Shown here: positions 1 through 7,631 of the stretch, in pieces
Position numbering within the stretch: position 1 is the stretch's first letter
How the letters are laid out: each line of letters opens with the position of its first letter
NCBI GenBank assembly: GCA_964415045.1
Contig: CAYPZL010000107.1
Span: 1-19,247, forward strand
Direction: 5' to 3'
From: CAYPZL01 sp964415045
GTDB lineage: Bacteria; Planctomycetota; Phycisphaerae; Sedimentisphaerales; Anaerobacaceae
Length of the DNA: 19,247 nucleotides
Translations under genes and position numbers: made by a program
Notes under the pieces: generated by a model
What the model was told of the DNA's origin: nothing
Databases searched by the model: none
Seen by the model: only the letters and a program-made list of their open reading frames with translations

Positions 1-2
1 TC

Positions 3-530
3 GAGAGCTACACCAACGAGGTCGGCTCGCGCGTCTTCGAGAAGTGGATCGACGGAGTCGGCTTTACGCAGCCGGCGGATACGCCCGGCAACGGCACGGG
101 CGCCCTGGTCGGCCACGACATCTGGACCCCCGGCACCACGTTTACGACCATCGTGGAAACCGGCAACGTCCACGGCGGTGCCCAGGCCATGCCGATCTAT
201 TACGACAACACGGTGGCCCCCTTCCGCTCGGAGGTCGATCGCACGTTTGTGCCGGCCCAGAATTGGACGGCTGAAGGCGTGACGACGCTGGTCGTGCACT
301 TCCGCGGCGCGGCCGACAACACGGGCGATTTGTACGTCAAGATCAACGGCACCAAGGTTCCCTACGACGGCGATCCGGCCGATATAGCCAGTCGCACGTG
401 GCTGGCATGGGAAATCGACCTGGCCTCGGTCGGCGTGCCCGTGACCAACGTCTCGACCCTGACCATCGGCATCGAAGGCGGCCAAACAGGCGTCCTGTAC
501 GTCGACGACATTATCCCGACCCGGCCATGA
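3..530 (+). CDS. C-terminal part of a large exported protein with a Phycisphaerae-type beta-sandwich domain (5' end outside window)
   Basis: The reading frame is open from base 3 to the TGA ending at 530 and enters from the left, so only the last 175 residues are present. The visible part reads FEKWIDGVGF, then GHDIWTP, NVHGGAQAMPIYYDNT, a Ser-Glu-x-x-Arg-Thr-Phe stretch, NWTAEGVTTLVVHFRG, and ends with LTIGIEGG and LYVDDI. From family memory, this pattern is the C-terminal carbohydrate-binding-like beta-sandwich found at the end of many large secreted planctomycete proteins, often with LamG or similar modules upstream. The final YVDDI strand is typical of galactose-binding-like folds. The catalytic or binding modules lie outside the window, so no specific activity can be given. 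It converges with the minus-strand isomerase-like gene, with only 27 bases between them. Confidence 0.75.
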   Translation, partial: ESYTNEVGSRVFEKWIDGVGFTQPADTPGNGTGALVGHDIWTPGTTFTTIVETGNVHGGAQAMPIYYDNTVAPFRSEVDRTFVPAQNWTAEGVTTLVVHFRGAADNTGDLYVKINGTKVPYDGDPADIASRTWLAWEIDLASVGVPVTNVSTLTIGIEGGQTGVLYVDDIIPTRP

Positions 531-557
531 CCTGAACGGGACAGAAGACCGCATAGG

Positions 558-1577
558 CTAAAGCCCATCCTGCCGGTTGCGGCGTTGGAAGGCTTTCATG
601 TATTGAAGGAACTTTTCGGCGGTTTTGTCGAGGTTCTCGATGGTACCGCCGCCGTCGAGGACTTCGCACATTTCGTAGGCGACGTAGCCCTGGTAGCCGA
701 TGTCGCGCAGGGCGGTGAAGAACGTCTCGTAGTCGACGATACCCTCGTCCATCGGCACGGCGCGGATCACGTCGTCCTGTTCGAGAAAGTTGGTCAGCGT
801 GTGCTCGTAGTGATAGCGCGCGTGGCGGACGTACTGGGCGGCGGTCGTATGAACGATGTACGGCTTCATCTGGAGCACAGATGCGCGCAGCTCCTGGGCG
901 TCGAACCCTTGCAGCGTGGGCGTCCAGGGATCGAAGGCGGCCTTGACGTTGGGCAGATCGACCTCATCGAGCAGCCAGAACATGGCATCGTGATGGGAGG
1001 CGATGTCGTGGTGGTTCTGCACCGCCAATGTCACGTCGTACTTCGCGGCCTCCCTGCCGGCCAGCTTCAGACCTTCGACGACCAGGCCGTACTGCTTGTC
1101 ATACGGAATGCCGGGCCGCTCGTAGCCGGTAAAGACACGCACCATGTCGGTGCCCAGGTCTCGCGCAAGCTTCGCCAGTTCGCCGACGTAGGCCGCCTGA
1201 ATCTCGACGTTCGGAATGCCCGCCTTGTCCACACCGGCGGTGAAATCCGTGTAGCCGGCCAGACAGACTAATTCCAGGCCAAGGCTTTCGATCCTCCGCC
1301 GCAGGGCCTTCCGCGCATCGGCGTCGTAATCCAGCACGGAAACGTGGGGACGCTTGGCCATGAGCATCACACCGTCGAAGCCAAGATCGCTTGCCTTGAC
1401 GAGAAACTCATCGACGGTGAGCCGGGCCTGGCCCCGCCAGAAGCCCGCGTAGCTGACCGAGTGCAGGCACGTCTTGACCTTGAAATCCTTCGGATTGCCG
1501 GTCGGGGTCCCGGGGGCGGAGACGGCCTGAGAACAAAACGCACCCACGACAAGCACCAGAGTGCACAACGTACGCAT
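558..1577 (-). CDS. Exported sugar phosphate isomerase/epimerase-like TIM-barrel protein
   Basis: This 339-residue protein has an N-terminal signal peptide (about residues 1-21, hydrophobic core LCTLVLVVGAF, cleavage near AVSA), so it probably works outside the cytoplasm. The rest is a xylose-isomerase-like (AP endonuclease 2-type) TIM barrel. Likely metal-site residues are Asp216 in AAFDPW, His243 in YIVHTT and Glu302 in VAYEMCE. The first ligand, usually Glu in an E-N-H context, is Gln187 in VQNHHD; I recall this variant in related planctomycete proteins. AAAGGG at 1586-1591 is a fitting ribosome binding site. The gene follows the AsmA-like gene by 42 bases on the same strand, so co-transcription with murA is likely. 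Substrate is unknown; keto-sugar isomerisation or epimerisation is the family's general role. Confidence 0.82.
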   Translation of the reverse strand: MRTLCTLVLVVGAFCSQAVSAPGTPTGNPKDFKVKTCLHSVSYAGFWRGQARLTVDEFLVKASDLGFDGVMLMAKRPHVSVLDYDADARKALRRRIESLGLELVCLAGYTDFTAGVDKAGIPNVEIQAAYVGELAKLARDLGTDMVRVFTGYERPGIPYDKQYGLVVEGLKLAGREAAKYDVTLAVQNHHDIASHHDAMFWLLDEVDLPNVKAAFDPWTPTLQGFDAQELRASVLQMKPYIVHTTAAQYVRHARYHYEHTLTNFLEQDDVIRAVPMDEGIVDYETFFTALRDIGYQGYVAYEMCEVLDGGGTIENLDKTAEKFLQYMKAFQRRNRQDGL

Positions 1578-1619
1578 GACGAAGCCCTTTCAATGGAAGC
1601 CTCTATGGCGGCGCGGCGG

Positions 1620-2438
1620 CTACGGGGCCTCCTTCGGCTTGAGGAGGTTCTTAAGTCCCTCGGTGATGCCTTGCCCGCCGTTGTCGGCGCCATCTTTCGA
1701 GTCTGAGCCGGAACCGTTATTACCGAAAATGATCCGGCCGATGTCGATGGCCTTGTTCAGGATGGTGCTTAAATCGCCGATCATCTCCCGGGGCAACACA
1801 TCGGTGCCTTCCTCGGCGATCTCCGTAGCCACGGCCAGCAGGATCTTGGTCAGCAGGATAGCGACGTCCATGTCCTCGTCGCGGCCCAGATCGGTCATCC
1901 GGATCGGCGCCAACGCAAGCGTCACCCGGTCGTCCTGCCCGGGCACAGTCTGCAATTCCACGTTCACCCGGATGTTCGTGATCTCCAGGACGTCGATGAC
2001 GAGCCTCTTGCCCGAGGGTTTGCGGTCGCGCCGCACCTTCTCGACCACCTCGTACAGATTGTTCCGCGTCACGCCCTTCTGCTCGACGAACAGTTCCATG
2101 CCGTCGAGTTTCATGCTCCGGATGAACGCCTGATCGCCCAGCAGGGAAAGGGTGTCGGCGGAAACATCGGTCCGGGCCAGATCAACGAGCCGGTCCCCTT
2201 CGTAACCGGGAGGATTGGCCACGGTGACGTCACGCAGGTCAACGGCGCCGCTGAGCAGCGAGAGGCTCGCCTTGCCGACGTGCACATCGACGCCCAGGGT
2301 CTTAGCGCCGGCGGACTCCACCGCCACCCGCACCGCGCTGTCGGCAAACAGACTCAGACCGATCGCCCCGGCGATCGCCAGAACGCCGACGAGCGCGACG
2401 AGAAAAAACAGAGATCTGAGAAGCTTCCTTTTCTTCAT
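1620..2438 (-). CDS. AsmA-like (DUF748-type) single-pass membrane protein
   Basis: The chosen start is the ATG at 2438, which is followed by a Lys/Arg-rich end (MKKRKLLRSL) and one hydrophobic segment (about residues 9-31). GAGGGA lies just upstream. A longer reading from 2489 would add 17 unlikely residues. The 272-residue product continues with a segment resembling the AsmA N-terminal domain: GVDVHVGKASLSLLSGAVDL, then DVTVANPPGY and a run of short beta strands (about residues 40-160). The C-terminal third is helical and ends in a Gly/Asp/Ser-rich linker and a charged tail. AsmA-like proteins sit in the inner membrane with most of the chain in the periplasm and are linked to envelope lipid transport. 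The gene lies 68 bases downstream of murA. The family call is good; the exact role is unknown. Confidence 0.72.
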   Translation of the reverse strand: MKKRKLLRSLFFLVALVGVLAIAGAIGLSLFADSAVRVAVESAGAKTLGVDVHVGKASLSLLSGAVDLRDVTVANPPGYEGDRLVDLARTDVSADTLSLLGDQAFIRSMKLDGMELFVEQKGVTRNNLYEVVEKVRRDRKPSGKRLVIDVLEITNIRVNVELQTVPGQDDRVTLALAPIRMTDLGRDEDMDVAILLTKILLAVATEIAEEGTDVLPREMIGDLSTILNKAIDIGRIIFGNNGSGSDSKDGADNGGQGITEGLKNLLKPKEAP

Positions 2439-2506
2439 TCCTGGTCCCTCGTGGGCACTCCTGCAAGTCTCTTTCGGCGCCCCCGCCATCGGGCGTCACG
2501 GCCCTC

Positions 2507-3784
2507 TCAGGGAGCGGACGCATCGGCCCGACTGATCTTGGCCCCGAGCGGATTGAGGCGCTGCTCGATGCGCTCGTAGCCCCGGTCGATGTGATAGACA
2601 CGATTGACGATGGTGGTCCCCTCGGCGGCCAACCCCGCCAGCACCAGCGCCGCCGAGGCGCGGAGGTCCGAGGCCATGACCGGCGCGGCGATGAGCTTCT
2701 CGACGCCCGCGACGATGACCGCCGGTCCTTCCTTGCGCAGGTCCGCCGCCATGCGATTGAGCTCGGCCACGTGCATGAACCGATCCGGGAAGACCTTCTC
2801 GATCACCATGCTGTTTCCCTCGGCCAGCGCCAGCACGGCCATGAACTGCGCCTGCAAGTCGGTCGGGAAGCCCGGATAGGGCTGGGTCGTGATGTCGGCG
2901 GGCTTGACGCGGCCGGTGCGTGCGACCACGCAGCCGCCGGCTTCCGGCTCGACCGTCGCCCCGATCCCCCGGAGCTTGTCGACCACGGCCATCAGGTCGT
3001 CAAGCCGGCAATTTCGCAGCCGCAGCTCGCCACTGGTGATGACCGCGGCCGCCATGAACGTCCCGGCTTCGATGCGGTCCGGGATCACCTCGTACCGCAC
3101 CGGATGCAGTTCCTTGACCCCCTCGATGACGAGCCGGGGCGAGCCGATGCCGGCAATCCGCGCGCCCATCGCATTGAGGCAGTTGGCCAGGTCGGCGATT
3201 TCGGGCTCGCAGGCGGCCGACTCGATAACGGTCCGGCCCTTCGCCAGGACCGCCGCCATCATCACATTGGCGGTACCCAGAACGGTGGAGCCGAACGAGC
3301 CGCCGAGAAAGATACTTGCACCGGTCAGGCCATGCGGGGCTTCGGCAATGACGTAACCGTTCTTGAGATGGATCTCGGCGCCGAGCTGGCGCAGGCCGCG
3401 AAGATGCAGGTTGATCGGGCGGTCGCCGATGGCACAGCCACCGGGCATGGACACTTCCGCCCGCCCGCAGCGGGCCAGCAGCGGTCCCAGAATGCAGATG
3501 CCGGCCCGCATCTTACGAACGATCTCGTAGTCGCCCACGGGATTGTCGATCTCGGTCGAGTCGATAGCCAGCGAACCGTCGGCCTGACGGGCCACCTGGC
3601 AGCCCAGCGTCTCAAGCAGTTCGCCGCAGACGCGAATATCGGAGAGGTTCGGCACACCGATGAAACTGGACCGGCCCCCGGCCAATATCGCCGCCGCCAT
3701 GATCGGCAGGGAGGCATTCTTCGAGCCGTTGACGGTCACCTCTCCGGCCAACCTGACCGGACCTTCAATCCGAAATACGTCCAT
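2507..3784 (-). CDS. murA: UDP-N-acetylglucosamine 1-carboxyvinyltransferase
   Basis: MurA transfers the enolpyruvyl group of phosphoenolpyruvate to UDP-GlcNAc, the first committed step of cytoplasmic peptidoglycan precursor synthesis. The 425-residue product has normal length. Visible key residues are Lys22 and Asn23 in NGSKNASLP, the catalytic Cys117 in PGGCAIGDRP (equivalent to E. coli Cys115, the fosfomycin target), Asp309 in PGFPTDLQAQ (the general base region) and Arg375 in SDLRASAALVLAG. The C-terminal HIDRGYERIE motif is also intact. Having Cys rather than Asp at 117 predicts fosfomycin sensitivity at the target level. AAGGA lies about 13 bases before the ATG. It is the first gene of the murA / AsmA-like / isomerase-like run and is divergent from the CPBP protease gene. 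Confidence 0.97.
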   Translation of the reverse strand: MDVFRIEGPVRLAGEVTVNGSKNASLPIMAAAILAGGRSSFIGVPNLSDIRVCGELLETLGCQVARQADGSLAIDSTEIDNPVGDYEIVRKMRAGICILGPLLARCGRAEVSMPGGCAIGDRPINLHLRGLRQLGAEIHLKNGYVIAEAPHGLTGASIFLGGSFGSTVLGTANVMMAAVLAKGRTVIESAACEPEIADLANCLNAMGARIAGIGSPRLVIEGVKELHPVRYEVIPDRIEAGTFMAAAVITSGELRLRNCRLDDLMAVVDKLRGIGATVEPEAGGCVVARTGRVKPADITTQPYPGFPTDLQAQFMAVLALAEGNSMVIEKVFPDRFMHVAELNRMAADLRKEGPAVIVAGVEKLIAAPVMASDLRASAALVLAGLAAEGTTIVNRVYHIDRGYERIEQRLNPLGAKISRADASAP

Positions 3785-3796
3785 GTCCTATTTTCC

Positions 3797-3825
3797 TTGA
3801 AAACGGCCTTTCCTTCTGCCATACT
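3797..3825 (+). promoter_or_regulatory. Candidate sigma-70 promoter for the CPBP protease gene
   Basis: TTGAAA at 3797-3802 is separated by 17 bases from CATACT at 3820-3825. This is five of six and four of six matches to the consensus. It lies in the divergent gap between murA and the protease gene and would start RNA near 3832. Confidence 0.35.
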
Positions 3826-3923
3826 CCGCAGACCGGGCTCCGTGTCCGGTTAGTGTAGTGGAAGGCAACGCGAGTTTCAACCCTCTTGGGCCGGGCTCGC
3901 AGAACACAGCGCACCGTCACAAG

Positions 3924-4787
3924 ATGAGGGCCATATTGGACGCATCCGAACCAGCGACCACCTTGGTTACTCCCGACCACCTGATTACGCTGGCGGGGAT
4001 TGCGCTGCTTTCGGCCTGGCTGCTCCAGACGTCGCTGGGCCGCAAGGCGCTGGTCGGGGCGCCCGAGCGCCGCAACCGCATGGCCCCCTACACGCCCTTT
4101 ATCCCGTTCTTCATCTGGCTCGTCGGCATCTCAATGATGCAGTCGGTCGCGGATATGTTTGCGGGCTCCTTGAACGGGTGGCAATCCGATTTCCTGAACA
4201 ACCTGGTGTTCTGCACGGGGGCGGTTCTCTCCATCGTGGTGATGTTGATTCTGGCGCAGCTCGATTTCGTCGACGGTTTGCGAGGGTTGGGGCTTCGGCT
4301 CAAGACAATCCCGAAGGACGCCGCCCTGGCGTTTGCCAACCTGCTGGCGGTCTGGCCGCTGGTTCTGGCGATGATCGTCGCCACCACGTCGGTCGGCAAG
4401 ATGCTGCAGGGTCAGGACTTCGAGATGCCGCAGCATCAGGAATTGCAGTTGATCAGCGAATCGACGGCGATTCCTCTGCGCGTCCTGATCGTCTTCCTGG
4501 CGGTTGTCGTCGCACCCCTGCTCGAAGAGATGCTCTTTCGCGGCCTGTTCCAGACGATGATCCGCTCGTACTTGGAGCAGCCCTGGCTGGCGATCGTCAT
4601 CACGTCGGGGATTTTCGCGTCGGTGCACCAGAACGTCACCCACTGGCCCGCGTTGTTTATGCTCGCGATGGGACTGGGCTACGCCTACGAGAAAAGCGGG
4701 TCGCTCTGGCGACCGATCTTCATGCACGCGCTGTTCAACGGCGTGGCCATTGCCGCCACCCTGAGCGAGCAGCCCGCCTGGATCTGA
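3924..4787 (+). CDS. CPBP family intramembrane (CAAX-type) metalloprotease
   Basis: A polytopic membrane protein with the three CPBP (Abi/CAAX protease) motifs. Numbered from the ATG at 3924 (287 residues), these are EEMLFR (Glu201, Glu202, Arg206), FASVH (Phe231 to His235) and HALFN (His268 to Asn272). They supply the catalytic Glu/His site inside the membrane. Several hydrophobic segments precede them: around residues 15-30, 57-75, 90-112 and 136-155, and one just before EEMLFR. Start choice is uncertain because neither this ATG nor a GTG at 3858 (309 residues) has a clear ribosome binding site; I prefer the ATG because the 22 extra residues look unstructured. Bacterial members process membrane or lipidated substrates or act in stress responses; the substrate here is unknown. 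The GH97 gene follows after 46 bases and may be co-transcribed. Confidence 0.85.
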   Translation: MRAILDASEPATTLVTPDHLITLAGIALLSAWLLQTSLGRKALVGAPERRNRMAPYTPFIPFFIWLVGISMMQSVADMFAGSLNGWQSDFLNNLVFCTGAVLSIVVMLILAQLDFVDGLRGLGLRLKTIPKDAALAFANLLAVWPLVLAMIVATTSVGKMLQGQDFEMPQHQELQLISESTAIPLRVLIVFLAVVVAPLLEEMLFRGLFQTMIRSYLEQPWLAIVITSGIFASVHQNVTHWPALFMLAMGLGYAYEKSGSLWRPIFMHALFNGVAIAATLSEQPAWI

Positions 4788-4833
4788 GTGAGGCAATGGG
4801 ATTGCAGGTACTCTGAACGGATAGTGAGGTACT

Positions 4834-6801
4834 ATGAGCAACAACGATAAGCGCAAACAGCCCCGGCTCCGCGACGGGGAAGTCCCTTCCACCGCGAGAG
4901 CATTGCGCCTCGATGGGCGCAGAAACTCCGCCGTGTCGGCCTGCATCTTTCTGCTCCTGGTACCCTGGCATTGGGCCGCTGCCGGCCACGTGGTGAAGTC
5001 GCCGGACGGGAATGTTGTCGTTACATTCGACCTCGGCGATGCAGCGGGGCGTGACGGATCTCCCGTTTATCAGGTCGAATACAAGGGGCGAGCCATCCTC
5101 GGAGAATCGCTGCTCGGCCTCGATCTTGAGGATGCGCCGGACCTGGAGGCGGGCTTCGTCGTTGTCGAGACGCAAAGCGGTAGCAGCGACACGACCTGGT
5201 CTCCGGTGTACGGGCAATGGAAGACCATTCGCAACTGCTACAACCAGCTCGTCCTCACGCTGGCAGAGAAAACAGCGCCTTACCGCCGCCTGGTCGTGAC
5301 GTTCCGGGCGTACAACGAAGGAGCCGCCTTGTGCTATACCATCCCGGAACAGGAGAACGTCAAGAATTTCGTCATCGCCGCAGAGAAGACGCAATTTCGC
5401 TTCCTCGAAGATCACGCGGCCCACGCCGTGTATTCCGCACAGGGCCAATACAGCAAGGTACCGCTCAGCAAGGTCAAGAAGAACTGCGAGAGACCGTTGA
5501 CGCTGGAACTGGAAGACGGAGGCTTCGCGGCCGTGGCCGAGGCGCGGCTGGTCGATTACGCCCGGATGAAGCTGTCGCCCGTGAAGGACCAGCCGTATAC
5601 GCTGGTCAGCTCGCTCGGCAGCAAAGTAGAAGCGTCGGCGCCGCTGACGACGCCCTGGCGCGTGCTGATGATCGCAGAGGCGCCGGGCCAGCTTCTCGAA
5701 CGCAGCTATCTCATTCTGAATCTTAACGACGCTTGCGCCATCGCGGATACGTCCTGGATCAAGCCGGGCAAGGTCATCCGCGAAGTCACACTCACCACCG
5801 AGGGCGGCAAGGCCTGCGTGGACTTCGCCGCCGAGCACAACCTGCAATACGTGGAATACGACGCGGGCTGGTACGGCCACGAATACAGCGACGAGGCCGA
5901 CGCCACCACCATCTCGGTCGATCCAAAGCGTTCCCCGGGGCCGCTCGATCTGCACGCGGTCATCGATTACGCCAGGCAGCGAGACATCGGCATCCTCGTC
6001 TACGTCAACTGGCGCGCGCTGGAACGGCAGCTCGATGAGATCCTTCCCCTCTACGAAAGCTGGGGCATCAGGGGCGTCAAGTACGGCTTCGTACAGGTCG
6101 GCTCGCAGAAGTGGACCGCGTGGCTGCACGAGGCGGTGCGCAAGGCGGCGAAGCACCACCTGATGGTCGATGTGCATGACGAGTACCGCCCGACGGGATA
6201 CAGCCGAACGTATCCCAACTTCATGACCCAGGAGGGGATCCGGGGCAATGAATGCATGCCGACCGCCGGCGAGAATCTCATCCTGCCCTTTACGCGCATG
6301 CTCTGCGGAGCCGGCGACTACACCGTCTGCTACTACAACAACCGCATCAAGACCACCCACGCCCATCAATTGGCTGCGGCGGTCGTCTTCTATAGCCCCT
6401 GGCAGTTCCTTTTCTGGTACGACCGGCCGTCCGCCTATCGAGGCGAGCCTGAGATCGAGTTCTTCGACCACGTCCCCACCGTCTGGGACGACACGCGAGT
6501 CATCAACGGCGAAATCGGCAAGTATATCGCCATTGCCCGACGCAGCGGCGGGGAATGGTTCATCGGCACCATGAACGGCATGGAGACCCGCACGCTCGAT
6601 ATCCCGCTGGCCTTCCTCAATCGCGATCAGGACTATATTGCCCACATCTACTGCGACGGCGACCCAAGCGACGAAACGCGAACGCACGTCAAGTGCGAAC
6701 GCCGCACCGTCAACCGAAACACGATCCTGACCGCCCGGATGCCCCCCAGCGGTGGACACGCCGTGCGAGTGGTCCCCGCCTCAGAGGCGAACCGGCGATA
6801 G
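4834..6801 (+). CDS. Glycoside hydrolase family 97 protein (alpha-glucosidase/alpha-galactosidase family, probably inverting type)
   Basis: The 655-residue product has the GH97 layout: an N-terminal beta-sandwich (about 52-310, starting HVVKSPDGNVVVTFDL), a TIM-barrel catalytic domain (about 310-550, with YVEYDAGWYG and DIGILVYVNW) and a C-terminal beta domain (about 555-650). Retaining GH97 enzymes carry an Asp nucleophile in a GVKxDF motif. Here the motif is GVKYGF, with Gly418 at that place, as in the inverting, calcium-dependent SusB type. Glu450 (HDEYRPTG), Glu467 and Glu473 (QEGIRGNE) are candidate catalytic or calcium-binding carboxylates; I could not align them rigorously. A hydrophobic export signal occupies residues 31-50 but follows about 30 polar residues, so a later start is possible. 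TGAGG at 4825-4829 supports the ATG at 4834. Alpha-glucoside hydrolysis in the periplasm is the best guess. Confidence 0.88.
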   Translation: MSNNDKRKQPRLRDGEVPSTARALRLDGRRNSAVSACIFLLLVPWHWAAAGHVVKSPDGNVVVTFDLGDAAGRDGSPVYQVEYKGRAILGESLLGLDLEDAPDLEAGFVVVETQSGSSDTTWSPVYGQWKTIRNCYNQLVLTLAEKTAPYRRLVVTFRAYNEGAALCYTIPEQENVKNFVIAAEKTQFRFLEDHAAHAVYSAQGQYSKVPLSKVKKNCERPLTLELEDGGFAAVAEARLVDYARMKLSPVKDQPYTLVSSLGSKVEASAPLTTPWRVLMIAEAPGQLLERSYLILNLNDACAIADTSWIKPGKVIREVTLTTEGGKACVDFAAEHNLQYVEYDAGWYGHEYSDEADATTISVDPKRSPGPLDLHAVIDYARQRDIGILVYVNWRALERQLDEILPLYESWGIRGVKYGFVQVGSQKWTAWLHEAVRKAAKHHLMVDVHDEYRPTGYSRTYPNFMTQEGIRGNECMPTAGENLILPFTRMLCGAGDYTVCYYNNRIKTTHAHQLAAAVVFYSPWQFLFWYDRPSAYRGEPEIEFFDHVPTVWDDTRVINGEIGKYIAIARRSGGEWFIGTMNGMETRTLDIPLAFLNRDQDYIAHIYCDGDPSDETRTHVKCERRTVNRNTILTARMPPSGGHAVRVVPASEANRR

Positions 6802-6971
6802 TCCCCAAGCACCCCGGCTGGCGCCACCTGTGGCATACCCCTCGGTCGAGCCGTAGAGTGCAGCACCCTGCCCGGATGAGCCTGAGACGCGGCGGATAGG
6901 GTCCGCCCAAATTTTTTCCATTTTCCGATCGACAAAGAATTATACGGATTCCGTGCAAGGAACGAAAGACC

Positions 6972-7631
6972 ATGATCCGTTCGGAGTGCAGAATTGTGAT
7001 TGAAGCCTCGCCGGAAGCGGTCTTCGCGCGCATCAGCGACCCAACGAAAGCTCCGGAAGACATACCGGGTGTTACCCCCGTGAAGAAACTGTGCGGCAAG
7101 TGGTCCAACACCTGGTACCAGGCCGTATCCAGCGTGGCGGACGTGCCGATTGAAATGAACTGCGAGTTCCAGGAGTACGTTCTCGGTCAACGCCTGACCG
7201 TGCAACGCACGGGCGGCCTGGACAGCCGAGTCACGTGGCGGCTGGAAGCCCAGGACGGCCGGACCTGCGTGAGCCTTATCAGTGAGTGCCGCCTGCCCCC
7301 CGCACGGGCGCCGCACGTGCCCGAATCCGTCCTTCAGAAACGAATAGACCGCCAGTGGCAAACGGCTCTGGCCAACGTGAAGGCACGCGTGGAAGCCGGC
7401 CAGAGAACCCCGGGGGTGAAAGACAGTGGCGCGGGGCAGACCCGCGGTCACAGGATGGTGCCGCGAGGCGAGAATCAGCCGTTGCCCGAACAAGCTTGCC
7501 TATTCGGAGGGGCTTCCTTCCTTCTTCTGGGGATAAGTGCGAAGAAGTCTGGATTTCTGGCGCGTGCTTCGCGGTTTCTGGATCTCGGTTACGATGCGTC
7601 CGCCGCGAAAGATCGTCACCGACCCGGTTGA
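6972..7631 (+). CDS. SRPBCC (START/polyketide-cyclase-like) family protein with a C-terminal extension
   Basis: Residues 1-142 fit the helix-grip SRPBCC fold: an opening strand (CRIVIEASPEAVFARISDP), a Lys/Trp-rich central part, beta strands to about 105 and a long closing helix (ESVLQKRIDRQWQTALANVKARVE). Proteins of this fold bind hydrophobic ligands in a deep pocket; no ligand or reaction can be read from this sequence. AAGGA at 6956-6960 lies 11 bases before the ATG. Family members often end near residue 145. Here about 75 further residues of low-complexity character follow, and codons 177 onward run antisense to the 3' end of the diadenylate cyclase gene. The extension may be real or may come from loss of the original stop codon. 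The 170-base gap after the GH97 gene argues for a separate transcript. Confidence 0.7.
   Translation: MIRSECRIVIEASPEAVFARISDPTKAPEDIPGVTPVKKLCGKWSNTWYQAVSSVADVPIEMNCEFQEYVLGQRLTVQRTGGLDSRVTWRLEAQDGRTCVSLISECRLPPARAPHVPESVLQKRIDRQWQTALANVKARVEAGQRTPGVKDSGAGQTRGHRMVPRGENQPLPEQACLFGGASFLLLGISAKKSGFLARASRFLDLGYDASAAKDRHRPG

Noticed and set aside
2591..3853. 420-codon plus-strand open frame over murA
   Set aside because: Low-complexity His/Arg/Gly-rich shadow of murA, which is complete on the minus strand.
4735..6759. Very long open frame on the minus strand opposite the GH97 gene
   Set aside because: It is the antisense image of a GC-rich gene, has no family resemblance, and the plus strand carries clear GH97 motifs and a ribosome binding site.
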